NCBI GenBank assembly: GCA_026184775.1
Contig: JANCYW010000016.1
Coordinates: forward strand, 1 to 64,000
Reading direction: 5' to 3'
DNA length: 64,000 nt
Source of the DNA: Cyanidium caldarium
Taxonomy: Eukaryota > Rhodophyta > Bangiophyceae > Cyanidiales > Cyanidiaceae
This document shows positions 19,637-28,744 of this stretch, in pieces; within the stretch, counting starts at the first letter, position 1; each line of letters starts with the position of its first letter. The notes beneath the pieces were generated by a model that searched no databases, was not told where the DNA came from, and saw only the letters and a program-made list of their open reading frames with translations. The position numbers were made by a program, and so were the translations under genes.

Positions 19637-20242
19637 TCATTCATTATTGGAGACCGTAAATCCGGCCTGTCGCAGCCACGGCAACAGCACCCGCTTCCAC
19701 TCCGACCAGTGTCGCAGACGCAAGGCGTTGCGCGCCTGCCGATTGTAGCTCTGCTCGAACAGCACGTGCGCCCACTCGGGGTCGGCGAAGAAGCCGCGCA
19801 CCTCCGGCTTGTCATCGACGAGCAACGTGCCGCGCACACACGTCTTGTCGCGCACGATCATAACACGCGATAACCACTCCTCACCCAAGTGTCGCCGCAC
19901 CCACACGTACTTGTCGCGCACGCACGTCTCCCACTGCAGCGGGTGCGGCGCTGTGCACAGACGCACCTCCAGGCCGCACGCCAACATCTCCCGCAACGCC
20001 TCTACCGCGCCCTTGATCGGCTCCAACGACTCGTAAAAGCCGGGCGTGCCCATAATCCGCTCCACCAGCGGCCGTTCGCTCTCCGCGAAATTCTGCTCCA
20101 GCTCAAAGTGCTCCCGCTGGCGCACCCGCGAGGCATCCGCCCCCGCGTCCAACCGCTGCCAACGCTCGATGAACGCCTCATCAAACGACACGATGGTGTT
20201 GTCCATATCACACAGGATGAGCGGCACTCGATCCGACGCCAT
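19637..20242 (-). CDS. 5'(3')-deoxyribonucleotidase, NT5C family (HAD fold)
   Basis: 201 residues. The nucleophile motif DMDNTIVSFD (about 11-20) is that of the HAD-type 5'(3')-deoxyribonucleotidases, which dephosphorylate deoxynucleoside monophosphates and keep dNTP pools in check. Other HAD motifs follow: CTAPHP (T/S motif II, about 110), the Lys of MIVRDKT (motif III) and LLVDDKPEV (acidic motif IV). Length matches the ~200-residue family. A second in-frame ATG at 20392 would add 50 Arg-rich residues that could serve as an organelle presequence, as in mitochondrial NT5M; both starts are possible. It faces eIF2B-delta divergently. Confidence 0.83.
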   Translation of the reverse strand: MASDRVPLILCDMDNTIVSFDEAFIERWQRLDAGADASRVRQREHFELEQNFAESERPLVERIMGTPGFYESLEPIKGAVEALREMLACGLEVRLCTAPHPLQWETCVRDKYVWVRRHLGEEWLSRVMIVRDKTCVRGTLLVDDKPEVRGFFADPEWAHVLFEQSYNRQARNALRLRHWSEWKRVLLPWLRQAGFTVSNNE

Positions 20243-20485
20243 CGTTGAGACGGTTTGTTGGCGGCGGTGGTGATGGGACGGCCACTGGCGTTCCCGGCGG
20301 GCGCAACGATTCGACCGACCGCGCGATCGCGTGGGCGCCCGCCAGCGATCCGTCGCGCCAACCGCCACACGGCGCGCCTCCCGGCCGGGCATCGCTCCAC
20401 GGAGACGGTTGCGAACGGTGCGCGACAGAGTCGCCACTGCGGCGACTGGACGCTTTCACTTTTCCCCCGTTCGTCACGACGGGTC

Positions 20486-21943
20486 ATGTCCAGTTATGAG
20501 GAACGTCTGGCGGCGACGGAGCGGGCACTGGATGGGGGGCGGTCGCCGGGCTCGCCGCGGCACGGACGGGCTGCGGCGTTTGCGGTGGGCAACGGCCGAG
20601 GCGGCCGAGAGTCGTCTTCGAAGCGTGGCTCGACGAGGGAGACACCAGCGGGGAGCGACAAGGACACGAACGTTGTCGAAGCAGGTCGACAACGTGCAAC
20701 GACGGTTGCGACGCGGCGAAAAAAGGGCGGTTCCACGGCGGCGACGGCCGTCAGCGCAACCGCCTCCGCTCCGAGCACGCAACGTCTTCAGTACGACGAT
20801 CCGGCGGCGGTGGCCAGGGCGGAGAAGCGCGTTGTGGTGAAGCGGGTGCCGGCGGAGCGGCCGGTGCGGCTGTTCTCGCACTTGCCGCAGTACGAGCGGC
20901 TATCGTCGGTGGCCGCGGACTTGGGCCTGGCGCAGCGGCAAGCACTGCACCCGGCGGTGGTGCGGGTGGGTTTGCAGCTGGCGCGGCAGATGATCACCGG
21001 CGGCACGGCGCGGGTGGCGGCAGTGATCACGGCGTTGCGGGCGGTGGTGGTGGATTTCGCCCTCGACGGCGCCGACGCGCTGCCCTCGGGGGTGGTGCGT
21101 TCCGAGCTGGAACGCTGCCTCAACCGCCACGTGCAGTTTCTGGTCGATTGTCGGCCGATGTCGGTGGCCGCGGGCAATGCGGTGCGTCTGCTGAAACGGC
21201 GGCTGGCGGCGCTGCCGCTGGGTTTGACCGCGGAGGCGCTCAAGCGGCGTTTGGTGGCGGAATTGGACGAGCTGTTGACGGAGCGGGTGGAGTTGGCGCT
21301 GCGCACCATCGCCGACGCCGGCGCACAGCGCATTCGCGACGGCGACACCGTGCTCACCTACGGCTCGTCGCACGCGGTGGAGTGCATTCTGACGTACGCG
21401 GCCCGCGAGCCACGGCGGCGGTTCCGCGTGGTGGTGCTGGATGCACGACCAACGTACGCCGGCAAGCAGCTCGCCGAGCGGCTGGCGCAGGCGCAGATCG
21501 AGTCGTGCGAGTATGCGCCGCTCAATGCGCTGCCACACCTGATCGGCGACGCCAATCTGGTGCTGCTCGGCGCCGAGGCCTGCACCAGCAACGGCGCGGT
21601 GCTGGCGCAGGCGGGCACCGCCTCCGTGGCGCTGCTGGCTAAACGCGAGCGCATCCCGGTGGTGGTGGCGTGCGAGAGCATCAAGTTCACCGAACGCACC
21701 ATGATCGACTCGATCGGCTTCAACGAGGTCGGCGACGCCGATGACATGCTCGGCGGCGAGCGCATCGGGCCATCTGCACTGCATCCCAGCTGGCGCCGCG
21801 ACCATCCCACGCTGAAGTTGCTGCACCTGGCGCACGACCTCACACCCACCGACATGGTCGACGCGCTCATCACCGAAGTGGGCCTCATCCCGCCCTCCGC
21901 CGTGCCCGCCGTCCTCACCGACCTCCACCCCGACGGCATCTGA
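20486..21943 (+). CDS. EIF2B4: Translation initiation factor eIF2B subunit delta
   Basis: 485 residues. eIF2B is the GDP-GTP exchange factor for eIF2; delta belongs to the regulatory alpha/beta/delta subcomplex. After a 110-residue low-complexity, basic N-terminus, the delta-specific motif LFSHLPQYE appears (about 132-140). The Rossmann-like C-terminal half has DTVLTYGSSHAVE, RVVVLDARPTYAGKQLAE, LGAEACTSNGAVLAQAGT and ESIKFTER, all typical of the family. The last codons are part of an 88-bp tandem array that continues past the stop. ATG at 20486; the frame is open upstream without ATG. Confidence 0.93.
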   Translation: MSSYEERLAATERALDGGRSPGSPRHGRAAAFAVGNGRGGRESSSKRGSTRETPAGSDKDTNVVEAGRQRATTVATRRKKGGSTAATAVSATASAPSTQRLQYDDPAAVARAEKRVVVKRVPAERPVRLFSHLPQYERLSSVAADLGLAQRQALHPAVVRVGLQLARQMITGGTARVAAVITALRAVVVDFALDGADALPSGVVRSELERCLNRHVQFLVDCRPMSVAAGNAVRLLKRRLAALPLGLTAEALKRRLVAELDELLTERVELALRTIADAGAQRIRDGDTVLTYGSSHAVECILTYAAREPRRRFRVVVLDARPTYAGKQLAERLAQAQIESCEYAPLNALPHLIGDANLVLLGAEACTSNGAVLAQAGTASVALLAKRERIPVVVACESIKFTERTMIDSIGFNEVGDADDMLGGERIGPSALHPSWRRDHPTLKLLHLAHDLTPTDMVDALITEVGLIPPSAVPAVLTDLHPDGI

Positions 21944-22111
21944 CATACGTAAACCGAGGCGAAAGTCGATAGCCTGCTCGCAATACGCCTCGCCCGCCGT
22001 CCTCACCGACCTCCACCCCGACGGCATCTGACATACGTAAACCGAGGCGAAAGTCGATAGCCTGCTCGCAATACGCCTCGCCCGCCGTCCTCACCGACCT
22101 CCACCCCGACG
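21908..22111. repeat. 88-bp tandem repeat spanning the eIF2B-delta stop codon
   Basis: Copies start at 21908, 21996 and 22084 (third copy partial, 28 bp), each beginning GCCGTCCTCACCGACCTCCA. Copies 1 and 2 appear identical and both carry the final codons and TGA of eIF2B-delta. Copy 1 is the functional gene end; the others lie in the 3' flank. Confidence 0.93.
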
Positions 22112-22334
22112 AAGCTTTCTCTGGGCGCCGCTTGTCTGCTCCCGAGCCCAACATCCCCCGCTCCCGTCCGTCCGCGAGCTTGCGGATGCGCGCCCCTGTG
22201 CGCGGTGTCTTGCGTCATCGAGCGCGCGCTGCCCGCTGGCGGCGACAGCGATTGGTTTGCCTGCCCGCCGCGAGGCGCGACGACGCTTCGAGGGGAGTGT
22301 CGCTGCAAGTGGTGGTGGCGGTGCGGTGACGTCC

Positions 22335-25300
22335 ATGACGCGACGCACAGCTGCGGCGAACAGCGTTGGGAGTCACTCCGACGAGCGCTTGGAGGAGCAG
22401 GAGGCGGTGGAGGAGGAGGAGATGGTCTTGGCCGGGACGCCTGCGGCGACGCCGCGCGTGGTGGAGAGCGTCGGTCGGGCGCCGGGTGCGGCGGGTCGTC
22501 GCGCGGTGGATGCGGTCGGACGTGGTGGTGCGTTGGAGGCGTACGTGGACGAGGGCTGGAGCACGTTGTTGCGGCTGGGTTTCGAGCCGTACCAGCGGGC
22601 GCTGGTGCAGGAGGCCGAGCGGCTGATCCGCGACGGGCCAACGGCGGAGGCGGAGGCCAGTGGCAAGGCGCCGGCCAGCTCGCGGGCACCGGGCTCACCG
22701 GTGTCCTCCGGAGGAGGAGCAGGAGGTGGTGGTGGTGGTGGTGGCGGTGAGGCGGTGGCAGAGGAGACGCCCGGTGGCCGCGGCGCCGTCCAGCGGCTGT
22801 CGCCATCGTCGGCGTCGTCGGCGTCTTCAGTGGTGGAGGCGGAGGACGGCGACGGAACCGGTGTCTCGTCGGTGATCACCGCGCTGGAGTTGCCGCGGCC
22901 GCGGGGCGTGTTCACCCGCGCCACCTGGGCGCAGCTGTATCGGGCGGTGGTGCATATGTGCACGCGGCCGGGACCGGGCGTCCTCAAGACGGTACTGTAC
23001 GCGCGCGTTCAACAGCAGCTGGTGGCGTTTTGCATGGAGAGCGTGTTGCCGGCCATACGCCAGCAGACGGCGCGCATCGAGGCCGAGATGTCGTCGGCCG
23101 ATATGGAGGTGGACGGCGGCACCTCGCCGGTGCGACTGACGCGTCGCCGCGCCTCCGCCGAGCGTCGCCGCGCCCATGCCACCGCGGCTGTTGCGGCTGA
23201 GCCGGAAGCGCTGTCCATCTGTGCTGCCGATGCCGAGACGCTGTTGCGGACGTCGGTGGTGTGGTGGAACGCTTATCGGCGGCTGCTGGAGTGGGTGCAG
23301 CACATGTTCTGCTACCTGGACCGCTTCCACACCGAGCAGGACAAGGGCCCGCCCAAGCTGCAGCAGGTTGGACACGATGTGTTCTGGGAGGTGGTGCTGA
23401 ATCAGACCAAGCAGCCGATCCGATCGGCTGTGCTGAGTCTGGTGGAGCGTGACCGCCGCGGCGAGGTGGCGGACCGCGGGCTGATTCGATGCACCGCCGA
23501 AGTGTTCATGACCCTCAACCTGAAGGCAGTGTACGTGGTGGATTTGGAGGTGCCGTACCTGGACGCCATGCGCCGGTTCTATCGGCGCGAGTCGGCGCAC
23601 TGGGCGGCGCACGACACTCTGGCGCAGTTTCTGCAGCGCGCGGAGGCGGCGCTGGAGCGCGAGGATCACCTGGCGCGCTCGATCTTGCACGCGAGCTCGC
23701 TGGCCAAAGTGCACGAGGTGATCGACATGGAGGTGCTGCAGGCGCATCAGGCGTCGATGCTGGCGCAAGAGCGAACCGGCTTTGCGGCGCTGCTGGAGCA
23801 GGGCGAGGCGGAGCACTTGCGCCGGGCGTTTCGGCTATACCGCCGGGAGACGCTGGTCAGCGGCGGCGCGACGGAAGGCAGCGGCCGGCACGCGACCCCG
23901 ACGCGTCCGCATCGCGATACGGCACTGGCACCGCTGGCGGCCATCTTCGCAGAGAACGCTCGTCACAAAGGCGAGCAGGCTATTGAGAAGGCGCTGGAGA
24001 TGCTGGGCACGCCGTCGGCGAAGACCGGCACCGAGGGCGGCGATGCGGGCGCGGAGGAGGCGGAGAGCACCGCTGCCGCGAGCACCAAGAAGCGGCACGC
24101 CGACGGCAGCGAAAAGCAGGACGCCGCCGCCGCCGAGCCGGACCCCGAGTCCATCGACCGGGCGGGCGATTGGCTGATCGAGCAACTCATCGAGCTGCGC
24201 ACGCACCACTATCACGTCATGGCCGATTGTTTCGACAACCACGACGCCTTCCGCGCCGAGCTGCGGCCGGCGTTCGAGACGGTGGCCAACGCGTCGCTGG
24301 GCACGCTGTCGGTGGTGGAGCTGCTGACTGGCTACGTGGATCGGCTGTTGCGCAGCAGCGGCAGCAGCGGTGGCGGTGCGGCGGCAAATCGCCTCAGTGA
24401 GGAGGAGGCGCAAGCGCAATTCCGCCGCATCACCGCCTTTCTGGAGCACATGCACAACAAGGACGTGTTCGCGGAGTTTTACCGCAACTACCTCTACAAG
24501 CGGCTGCTGTTCGGGAAGAGCGTGTCGGAGGAACTGGAGCACGCTTTCGTGGCCGAGCTGAAGCGCGCTAACGGCAACTTTTTCACCGCCAAGCTGGAGG
24601 GCATGCTGCGCGACCTGGACATCTCGCGGCAGCATCAGAACCAGTTTGAGGAGTGGCGCACCGCGCTGCTGGCCGGTGGCATCGACGGCGCCAGCGAGAC
24701 CGCCCGCGTGAACGCCGCGTCCTGCGTGCCCGATTTCTCGGTGACGGTGCTGAACTGGGGCTCGTGGCCGTCCTTCCAAAACGACTCCGAGCTGCTGCTG
24801 CCGTACCGGCTGGCGGCGTCGGTGGACACTTTCAAGACGTTTTACGAGTGGAAGCACCAGCACCGCTTCCTCCGGTGGTACCACTCGCTGGGCACCGGCG
24901 TGGTGGAATGTTCGCGCGCCGCCTTTCCGGCCATGCGCTCGTTCGAAAAGGTGGACGTGGTGCTCAGCACCTACCAGATGTGCGTGCTGCTGCTGTTCGA
25001 GGAGAACGACTCGCTCACCTTCGAGCAGATACAGAGCGCGCTCAACGTCACCACCCCGGCGCTGGTGACGCAACTGAAGCGGTACGCACTCTCGCTGTGC
25101 ACCCGCAAATACCGCTTCCTCATCAAGACGCCAGCGGCGGCGCAGGTCAAACCGACCGACGCGTTCCAGCTGAACCGCGCGTTCGAGCCCGCCCAGCGCC
25201 GCATCCGCATCCCGGTCTCGCTGAGCAGCATCAGCAACGAGGAGCGCGAGGTGGCCCGCGGTAACGTGCAGGAGGACCGTCGCATGGCCATCGACGCGGC

Positions 25301-25490
25301 CATTGTGCGCATTATGAAGAGCCACAAACAGCTCACGCATCAGCAGCTGATGGCCGAGACCAGCCAACAGATCATGGCCACCTTCAAACCGGACCCGCGC
25401 CTGATCAAGGAGCGCATCGAGGACTTGATCCTGCGCGAATACCTCGAACGCGACGCCAGCAACACCTCGCTCTACCGCTACATCGCCTAG
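22335..25490 (+). CDS. Cullin, CUL1-like E3 ligase scaffold
   Basis: 1,051 residues against about 750 for typical cullins; the extra length is Gly/Ala/Ser-rich insertions (about 10-180 and 530-640). Cullin repeats appear from about 290: FYRRESAHWAAHD and an ALLEQGEAEHLRRAFRLYRR helix, closest to plant CUL1. The cullin-homology region includes a VLNWGSWP-type segment at about 806-813, where cullins have I-L-x-x-x-x-W-P. The C-terminal winged helix carries the neddylation motif IVRIMKS with the acceptor Lys995 and ends LYRYIA, the normal cullin end. It should bind RBX1 and, through a Skp1-type adaptor, form an SCF-like ligase. CUL3 is an alternative assignment because of the ERDRRGEVADRGLIR segment. 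Confidence 0.9.
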   Translation: MTRRTAAANSVGSHSDERLEEQEAVEEEEMVLAGTPAATPRVVESVGRAPGAAGRRAVDAVGRGGALEAYVDEGWSTLLRLGFEPYQRALVQEAERLIRDGPTAEAEASGKAPASSRAPGSPVSSGGGAGGGGGGGGGEAVAEETPGGRGAVQRLSPSSASSASSVVEAEDGDGTGVSSVITALELPRPRGVFTRATWAQLYRAVVHMCTRPGPGVLKTVLYARVQQQLVAFCMESVLPAIRQQTARIEAEMSSADMEVDGGTSPVRLTRRRASAERRRAHATAAVAAEPEALSICAADAETLLRTSVVWWNAYRRLLEWVQHMFCYLDRFHTEQDKGPPKLQQVGHDVFWEVVLNQTKQPIRSAVLSLVERDRRGEVADRGLIRCTAEVFMTLNLKAVYVVDLEVPYLDAMRRFYRRESAHWAAHDTLAQFLQRAEAALEREDHLARSILHASSLAKVHEVIDMEVLQAHQASMLAQERTGFAALLEQGEAEHLRRAFRLYRRETLVSGGATEGSGRHATPTRPHRDTALAPLAAIFAENARHKGEQAIEKALEMLGTPSAKTGTEGGDAGAEEAESTAAASTKKRHADGSEKQDAAAAEPDPESIDRAGDWLIEQLIELRTHHYHVMADCFDNHDAFRAELRPAFETVANASLGTLSVVELLTGYVDRLLRSSGSSGGGAAANRLSEEEAQAQFRRITAFLEHMHNKDVFAEFYRNYLYKRLLFGKSVSEELEHAFVAELKRANGNFFTAKLEGMLRDLDISRQHQNQFEEWRTALLAGGIDGASETARVNAASCVPDFSVTVLNWGSWPSFQNDSELLLPYRLAASVDTFKTFYEWKHQHRFLRWYHSLGTGVVECSRAAFPAMRSFEKVDVVLSTYQMCVLLLFEENDSLTFEQIQSALNVTTPALVTQLKRYALSLCTRKYRFLIKTPAAAQVKPTDAFQLNRAFEPAQRRIRIPVSLSSISNEEREVARGNVQEDRRMAIDAAIVRIMKSHKQLTHQQLMAETSQQIMATFKPDPRLIKERIEDLILREYLERDASNTSLYRYIA

Positions 25491-25801
25491 TACCCGGACA
25501 TAAAAGTGGATGGGAAGACAGGGAGGAGGGCGCATCGGTGGAGTCGCTCAAGCGTCCGCATTGCGGTCCCGTGGACGAGCCGAGAGAGGGCAACGGGCGG
25601 AGCGGCGTCGCCTTCCGTTTCGAATTTCGCGCGTCGCCGCCCGATTTCCGTCGCACGCGCGCTGCACGTTTGGCGCGAGCACGCGTTGTTGCGGCTGCGG
25701 GGAGCGGAATGGAGGGTGGAGGTACACGTGACACCCACAGTGACCTCCTATTGTAGCATACCGTGACACTGAGAAGATTCCCGACGGGTTCGGATTCCAT
25801 C
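25491..25801. other. Intergenic, cullin 3' flank and next 5' flank
   Basis: 311 bp between two plus-strand genes. It contains CGTTTCGAATTTCGCG near 25615, which recalls a tRNA T-loop but lacks a matching stem. I see no RNA gene and no repeat. Confidence 0.4.
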
Positions 25802-26944
25802 ATGAGCACCACATACCGCCGTCGTCCGTATCCTAGTCGCCCGCCGGCGCGACGAACGCGCTCCCCGGTGGGCGATTCCGCGCATCTCATGGAGGCGTTG
25901 GGGTATCCGGCAGCGCTGTCGATCAGCAAACCGCCGCGCAGCACGTACCGACTGAGTGTGCTGCTGCGATCGGAGCGGGCGGCGCGCGAATCGGTCTACC
26001 CGCTGGTGTCGCGTATACGACAGCAGCGACGGGCCGCGTCCCGGGCAGCTGTTGCTGCGCACAATTCTCCACCCCATCTGGAGGGAGTGGAGTCGTTGGT
26101 GCCGTCGCCGTCGGTCAAACGACGGGTGTACACCCCGGTCGACGCAGGCACGTGGTTGCGGTCGGCATGCGATACGTGGGAGGCGCCACTGCCACCCATC
26201 CGGGAGATTTTACACGCTGCTGCCAATGCGGAGGGACGGAACGAGGCCGACACTTCACCGACGTCCTCGCTCAGTTCGTTCGACTCGGCCGACGAACGAG
26301 CGTCGGTGGGCACGCTGTTGCGTATGTCGCTGGATCCGCCGCGGGCGCGGCAGTTGCGCGACGGCGCCGCCGCCGTTCCGTATCTGGTGCGCTGTCTGGC
26401 CAGCACCAGCGATGCAGCGGTGGCCACCCAGGCATGCGCCGCGCTGGTGAATCTGGATCCGCAACCGATACCGGTGCCGCAGCTGGCCACCGCCGTGGAG
26501 GCGCAATTGTCGCGTCTCAGCGCCGACGGCGCCGAACGCTTGGCCACCTACGTGCTGCCCGCCGACGACCGGGATGCCGGCGTCGCGGATGCCGTGGCCC
26601 TGGCGCAGACCGCCACCGCCTATCTGCCCCAGCATCTGTCGCTGCTGCGCCGCCTGGCCACTGCTCTGAACCAGCGCGCGGCGGATGGCATGCGGCCGTT
26701 GTGGACGGCGACCACCGTGCGCAAGGTCGCCGCCACCAAACCGGCCACCGCCGCCCAGGCCGAACAGCTGCTGGAGGTGCTGGCCACGGTGCCCGCGCGC
26801 TTGCTAACGCTGGCCCGCATCGACCTCGGCCGCGTCATCTCGGTCAACATCGCCGCGCGCTTCCCGCAACACGCTCCCGTGCAGCAACAGGCGGTGGCGC
26901 TGCTGGCCCGGACGCTCTCTGGCCACCTAGCCTGCCGTCAATGA
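25802..26944 (+). CDS. Hypothetical protein with ARM-like helical repeats
   Basis: 380 residues, not assigned to a named family. The first 60 residues are Arg/Pro/Ser-rich. From about 155 on it is almost all alpha-helical and Ala/Leu-rich, with the segment AAAVPYLVRCLAST...ATQACAALVNL having the spacing of an armadillo/HEAT repeat. It may be a scaffold. No membrane segment, cofactor motif or catalytic site is visible. The stop codon overlaps the 3' end of the convergent transporter gene by 7 bp. It is probably real because of its length, codon use and tight packing. Confidence 0.65.
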   Translation: MSTTYRRRPYPSRPPARRTRSPVGDSAHLMEALGYPAALSISKPPRSTYRLSVLLRSERAARESVYPLVSRIRQQRRAASRAAVAAHNSPPHLEGVESLVPSPSVKRRVYTPVDAGTWLRSACDTWEAPLPPIREILHAAANAEGRNEADTSPTSSLSSFDSADERASVGTLLRMSLDPPRARQLRDGAAAVPYLVRCLASTSDAAVATQACAALVNLDPQPIPVPQLATAVEAQLSRLSADGAERLATYVLPADDRDAGVADAVALAQTATAYLPQHLSLLRRLATALNQRAADGMRPLWTATTVRKVAATKPATAAQAEQLLEVLATVPARLLTLARIDLGRVISVNIAARFPQHAPVQQQAVALLARTLSGHLACRQ

Positions 26945-28410
26945 CGCTTTCGCTTCTTTTCGGGGTTCGTCGTCGGTGGCTCCTCCTCCGCTCCTTCCCC
27001 TCGATGCAGCACCGTCGACACCAGCGTGGACGCCAAAATAATCGCGCCGCCCAGCATACCCTTCCACCCCAACCGTTCGCCCAAAAACGCCACCGACAAC
27101 GCCGCCGCAAACAGCGGCTGCGTGGCCAATATCACGCCGCTCTCACTCGCCGACACCGTCTTTTGACACTTGGGCTGCGCATACCCGGTAAACGCCGACA
27201 CCAGTAGGCCAGTCCACGCCACCACCGCCACCGTCACCCCGGCATCGTGCCATCCGATGCCACCAACCTCCCCGTGGGCGCTGGCGGACGCAGCTGGCGC
27301 GGCGCCCCGGCTGGACAGCGCCCACCCGATGCTACACAGCGCCTGCACGGCGATCTTGGTGGCCGCCAGCGGCGTCGTGTTCTCGATGGCGTGCGCGTGC
27401 TTGTCCAGTCGCAACACGTAGATCGAGAAGAGAAACGCCGCCAGCACCTCCAACGCGTCGCCCACCAGATTCACCGGCACCGGCGACGCCTTGTCCTGTG
27501 ATAGCAGAAACACGCCCGCAAACGCCATGCCCGACGTGATCAGCGTCTGCCAGTTCAGTTGCGACGCGGACGCATCGATGAAGCCGACGCGGGCAAACAC
27601 CCCCGACAACAGCGGGATAAATACGGTCTGCAGCTGCACCAGGAACGCGGCGCGCGATGCGGGCGTGTACTCCAGCCCGATCACCTGCGTCACGTTGCCC
27701 AGGAACACGTACAGACCGAGCTCGAGTCCGCCGCGGAACCAGGCATACGTCTGCGAGCGCAGCAGTTGCCCGGCAGCGGCGAGACGGGCGCTCACGGTGG
27801 CGGTGGCGAGGGCGTCAGGCGCGCCGCCCAGCTGTTCGCGCAGTCGGCGTCGCAGCTGATGCCACTCCTGTCGCCACACCGGCCAGAACGTGGACGACGA
27901 CAACAGCAGCCGCGCGGTGTTGAACAGCGCCGGCGACGGCGGATGTCGCAAGGTGTACAACTCCCGCACTGCCGGGGCGAACGAGCCCCATAGAAACGCT
28001 ACCGAGTAGTAGAGCGCCCGTCCGGGCACTCGCACACCGGCGGCGACCTCCACCAGGCCGCGAGCCGCAGCTCGACGACCGGCGGCGGCGGGTTCAGCGG
28101 GGGTGGTGAAGGCGGCCGCGCCCACTCCATCCCGGGAAGCGTCCGCAGGCGCCGACGACGGGGCTTGGGTGCGCTCCCGCGGTCGCGGCGCCGAACCGCG
28201 TCCCGGTGGTGGTGGCGACCCGGAAGCGCGCACCTGCCACGTCAGCCGGTGCCCTCGACGAGGAGAGGCTCGGTGAAGCGGCTTGTTCCCCTCAACGCAC
28301 CTAGTGGAGCGTCCAGGTTGAATGAGAGGTGTTTGCGTCGACCATGCACACCAAGCGTAGCCGGAAGATCGGCCGGTTCGCCAGCGGGGACGGGAAGACG
28401 GCGCCGCCAT
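26938..28410 (-). CDS. Drug/metabolite-type (EamA) transporter, likely organellar
   Basis: About 490 residues from the ATG at 28410. After roughly 120 residues rich in Arg, Ser, Pro and Ala, which could be a plastid transit peptide, about ten membrane segments follow. They carry EamA-type features: FLWGSFAPAVRELY in the first helix, LGLYVFLGNVTQVIGLEYTPASRAAFLVQLQTVFIPLLS across helices 3-4, and EVLAAFLFSIYVLRLDKHA in the second half. The second EamA repeat ends SGVILATQPLFAAALSVAFLGERLGWKGMLGGAIILAS, and the tail is KRKRH. Members move small organic metabolites; the substrate is unknown. No ATG exists between 28410 and the middle of the protein, so the start either overlaps a plus-strand ORF or lies in an unseen exon. 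Confidence 0.82.
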   Translation of the reverse strand: MAAPSSRPRWRTGRSSGYAWCAWSTQTPLIQPGRSTRCVEGNKPLHRASPRRGHRLTWQVRASGSPPPPGRGSAPRPRERTQAPSSAPADASRDGVGAAAFTTPAEPAAAGRRAAARGLVEVAAGVRVPGRALYYSVAFLWGSFAPAVRELYTLRHPPSPALFNTARLLLSSSTFWPVWRQEWHQLRRRLREQLGGAPDALATATVSARLAAAGQLLRSQTYAWFRGGLELGLYVFLGNVTQVIGLEYTPASRAAFLVQLQTVFIPLLSGVFARVGFIDASASQLNWQTLITSGMAFAGVFLLSQDKASPVPVNLVGDALEVLAAFLFSIYVLRLDKHAHAIENTTPLAATKIAVQALCSIGWALSSRGAAPAASASAHGEVGGIGWHDAGVTVAVVAWTGLLVSAFTGYAQPKCQKTVSASESGVILATQPLFAAALSVAFLGERLGWKGMLGGAIILASTLVSTVLHRGEGAEEEPPTTNPEKKRKRH

Positions 28411-28730
28411 GCCGGCCGGACTCTCCGTCCCTCTCGCGAGATGTCCCCGACGGCACGCCGCTCTACAACACCCTGTACACTGGTGTGCGCGCACCGAACG
28501 TCACTGCCGTAGAGTGTCTCGACGCACTAACGCGCTGCCGCCATATCACTCACGAGCAGTATCGTCCGCGCAGGGTCGCGTCTGCCCCACCGACATTCGA
28601 AAGCCGTGCACGCCCAGGACGCGCCACGACGTCTCGGGCGCGAGTCGACCGAGACGCCGTTCCGGTGTGGGGACGGATCACCGCCGGTTCGATACGCGAG
28701 GTCACGGAGGGTGTGGTTATTGTTGTTTAG
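28344..28730 (+). CDS. Possible small gene overlapping the transporter 5' end
   Basis: 128 codons from ATG. It overlaps the first 67 bp of the DMT gene head-on. In the overlap the plus frame has a higher share of G/C in third codon positions (about 19 of 22) than the minus frame (about 14 of 22), which favours real coding on the plus strand. Its stop is only 14 bp from the stop of the convergent downstream gene, matching the packing seen elsewhere in the window. The product is basic, hydrophilic and of no recognised family. Confidence 0.35.
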   Translation: MHTKRSRKIGRFASGDGKTAPPCRPDSPSLSRDVPDGTPLYNTLYTGVRAPNVTAVECLDALTRCRHITHEQYRPRRVASAPPTFESRARPGRATTSRARVDRDAVPVWGRITAGSIREVTEGVVIVV

Positions 28731-28744
28731 ACTACCACAACGCC

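Noticed and set aside
25600-25790. Possible tRNA T-loop-like word CGTTTCGAATTTCG
   Set aside because: No acceptor stem, no anticodon arm and a non-pairing T-stem.
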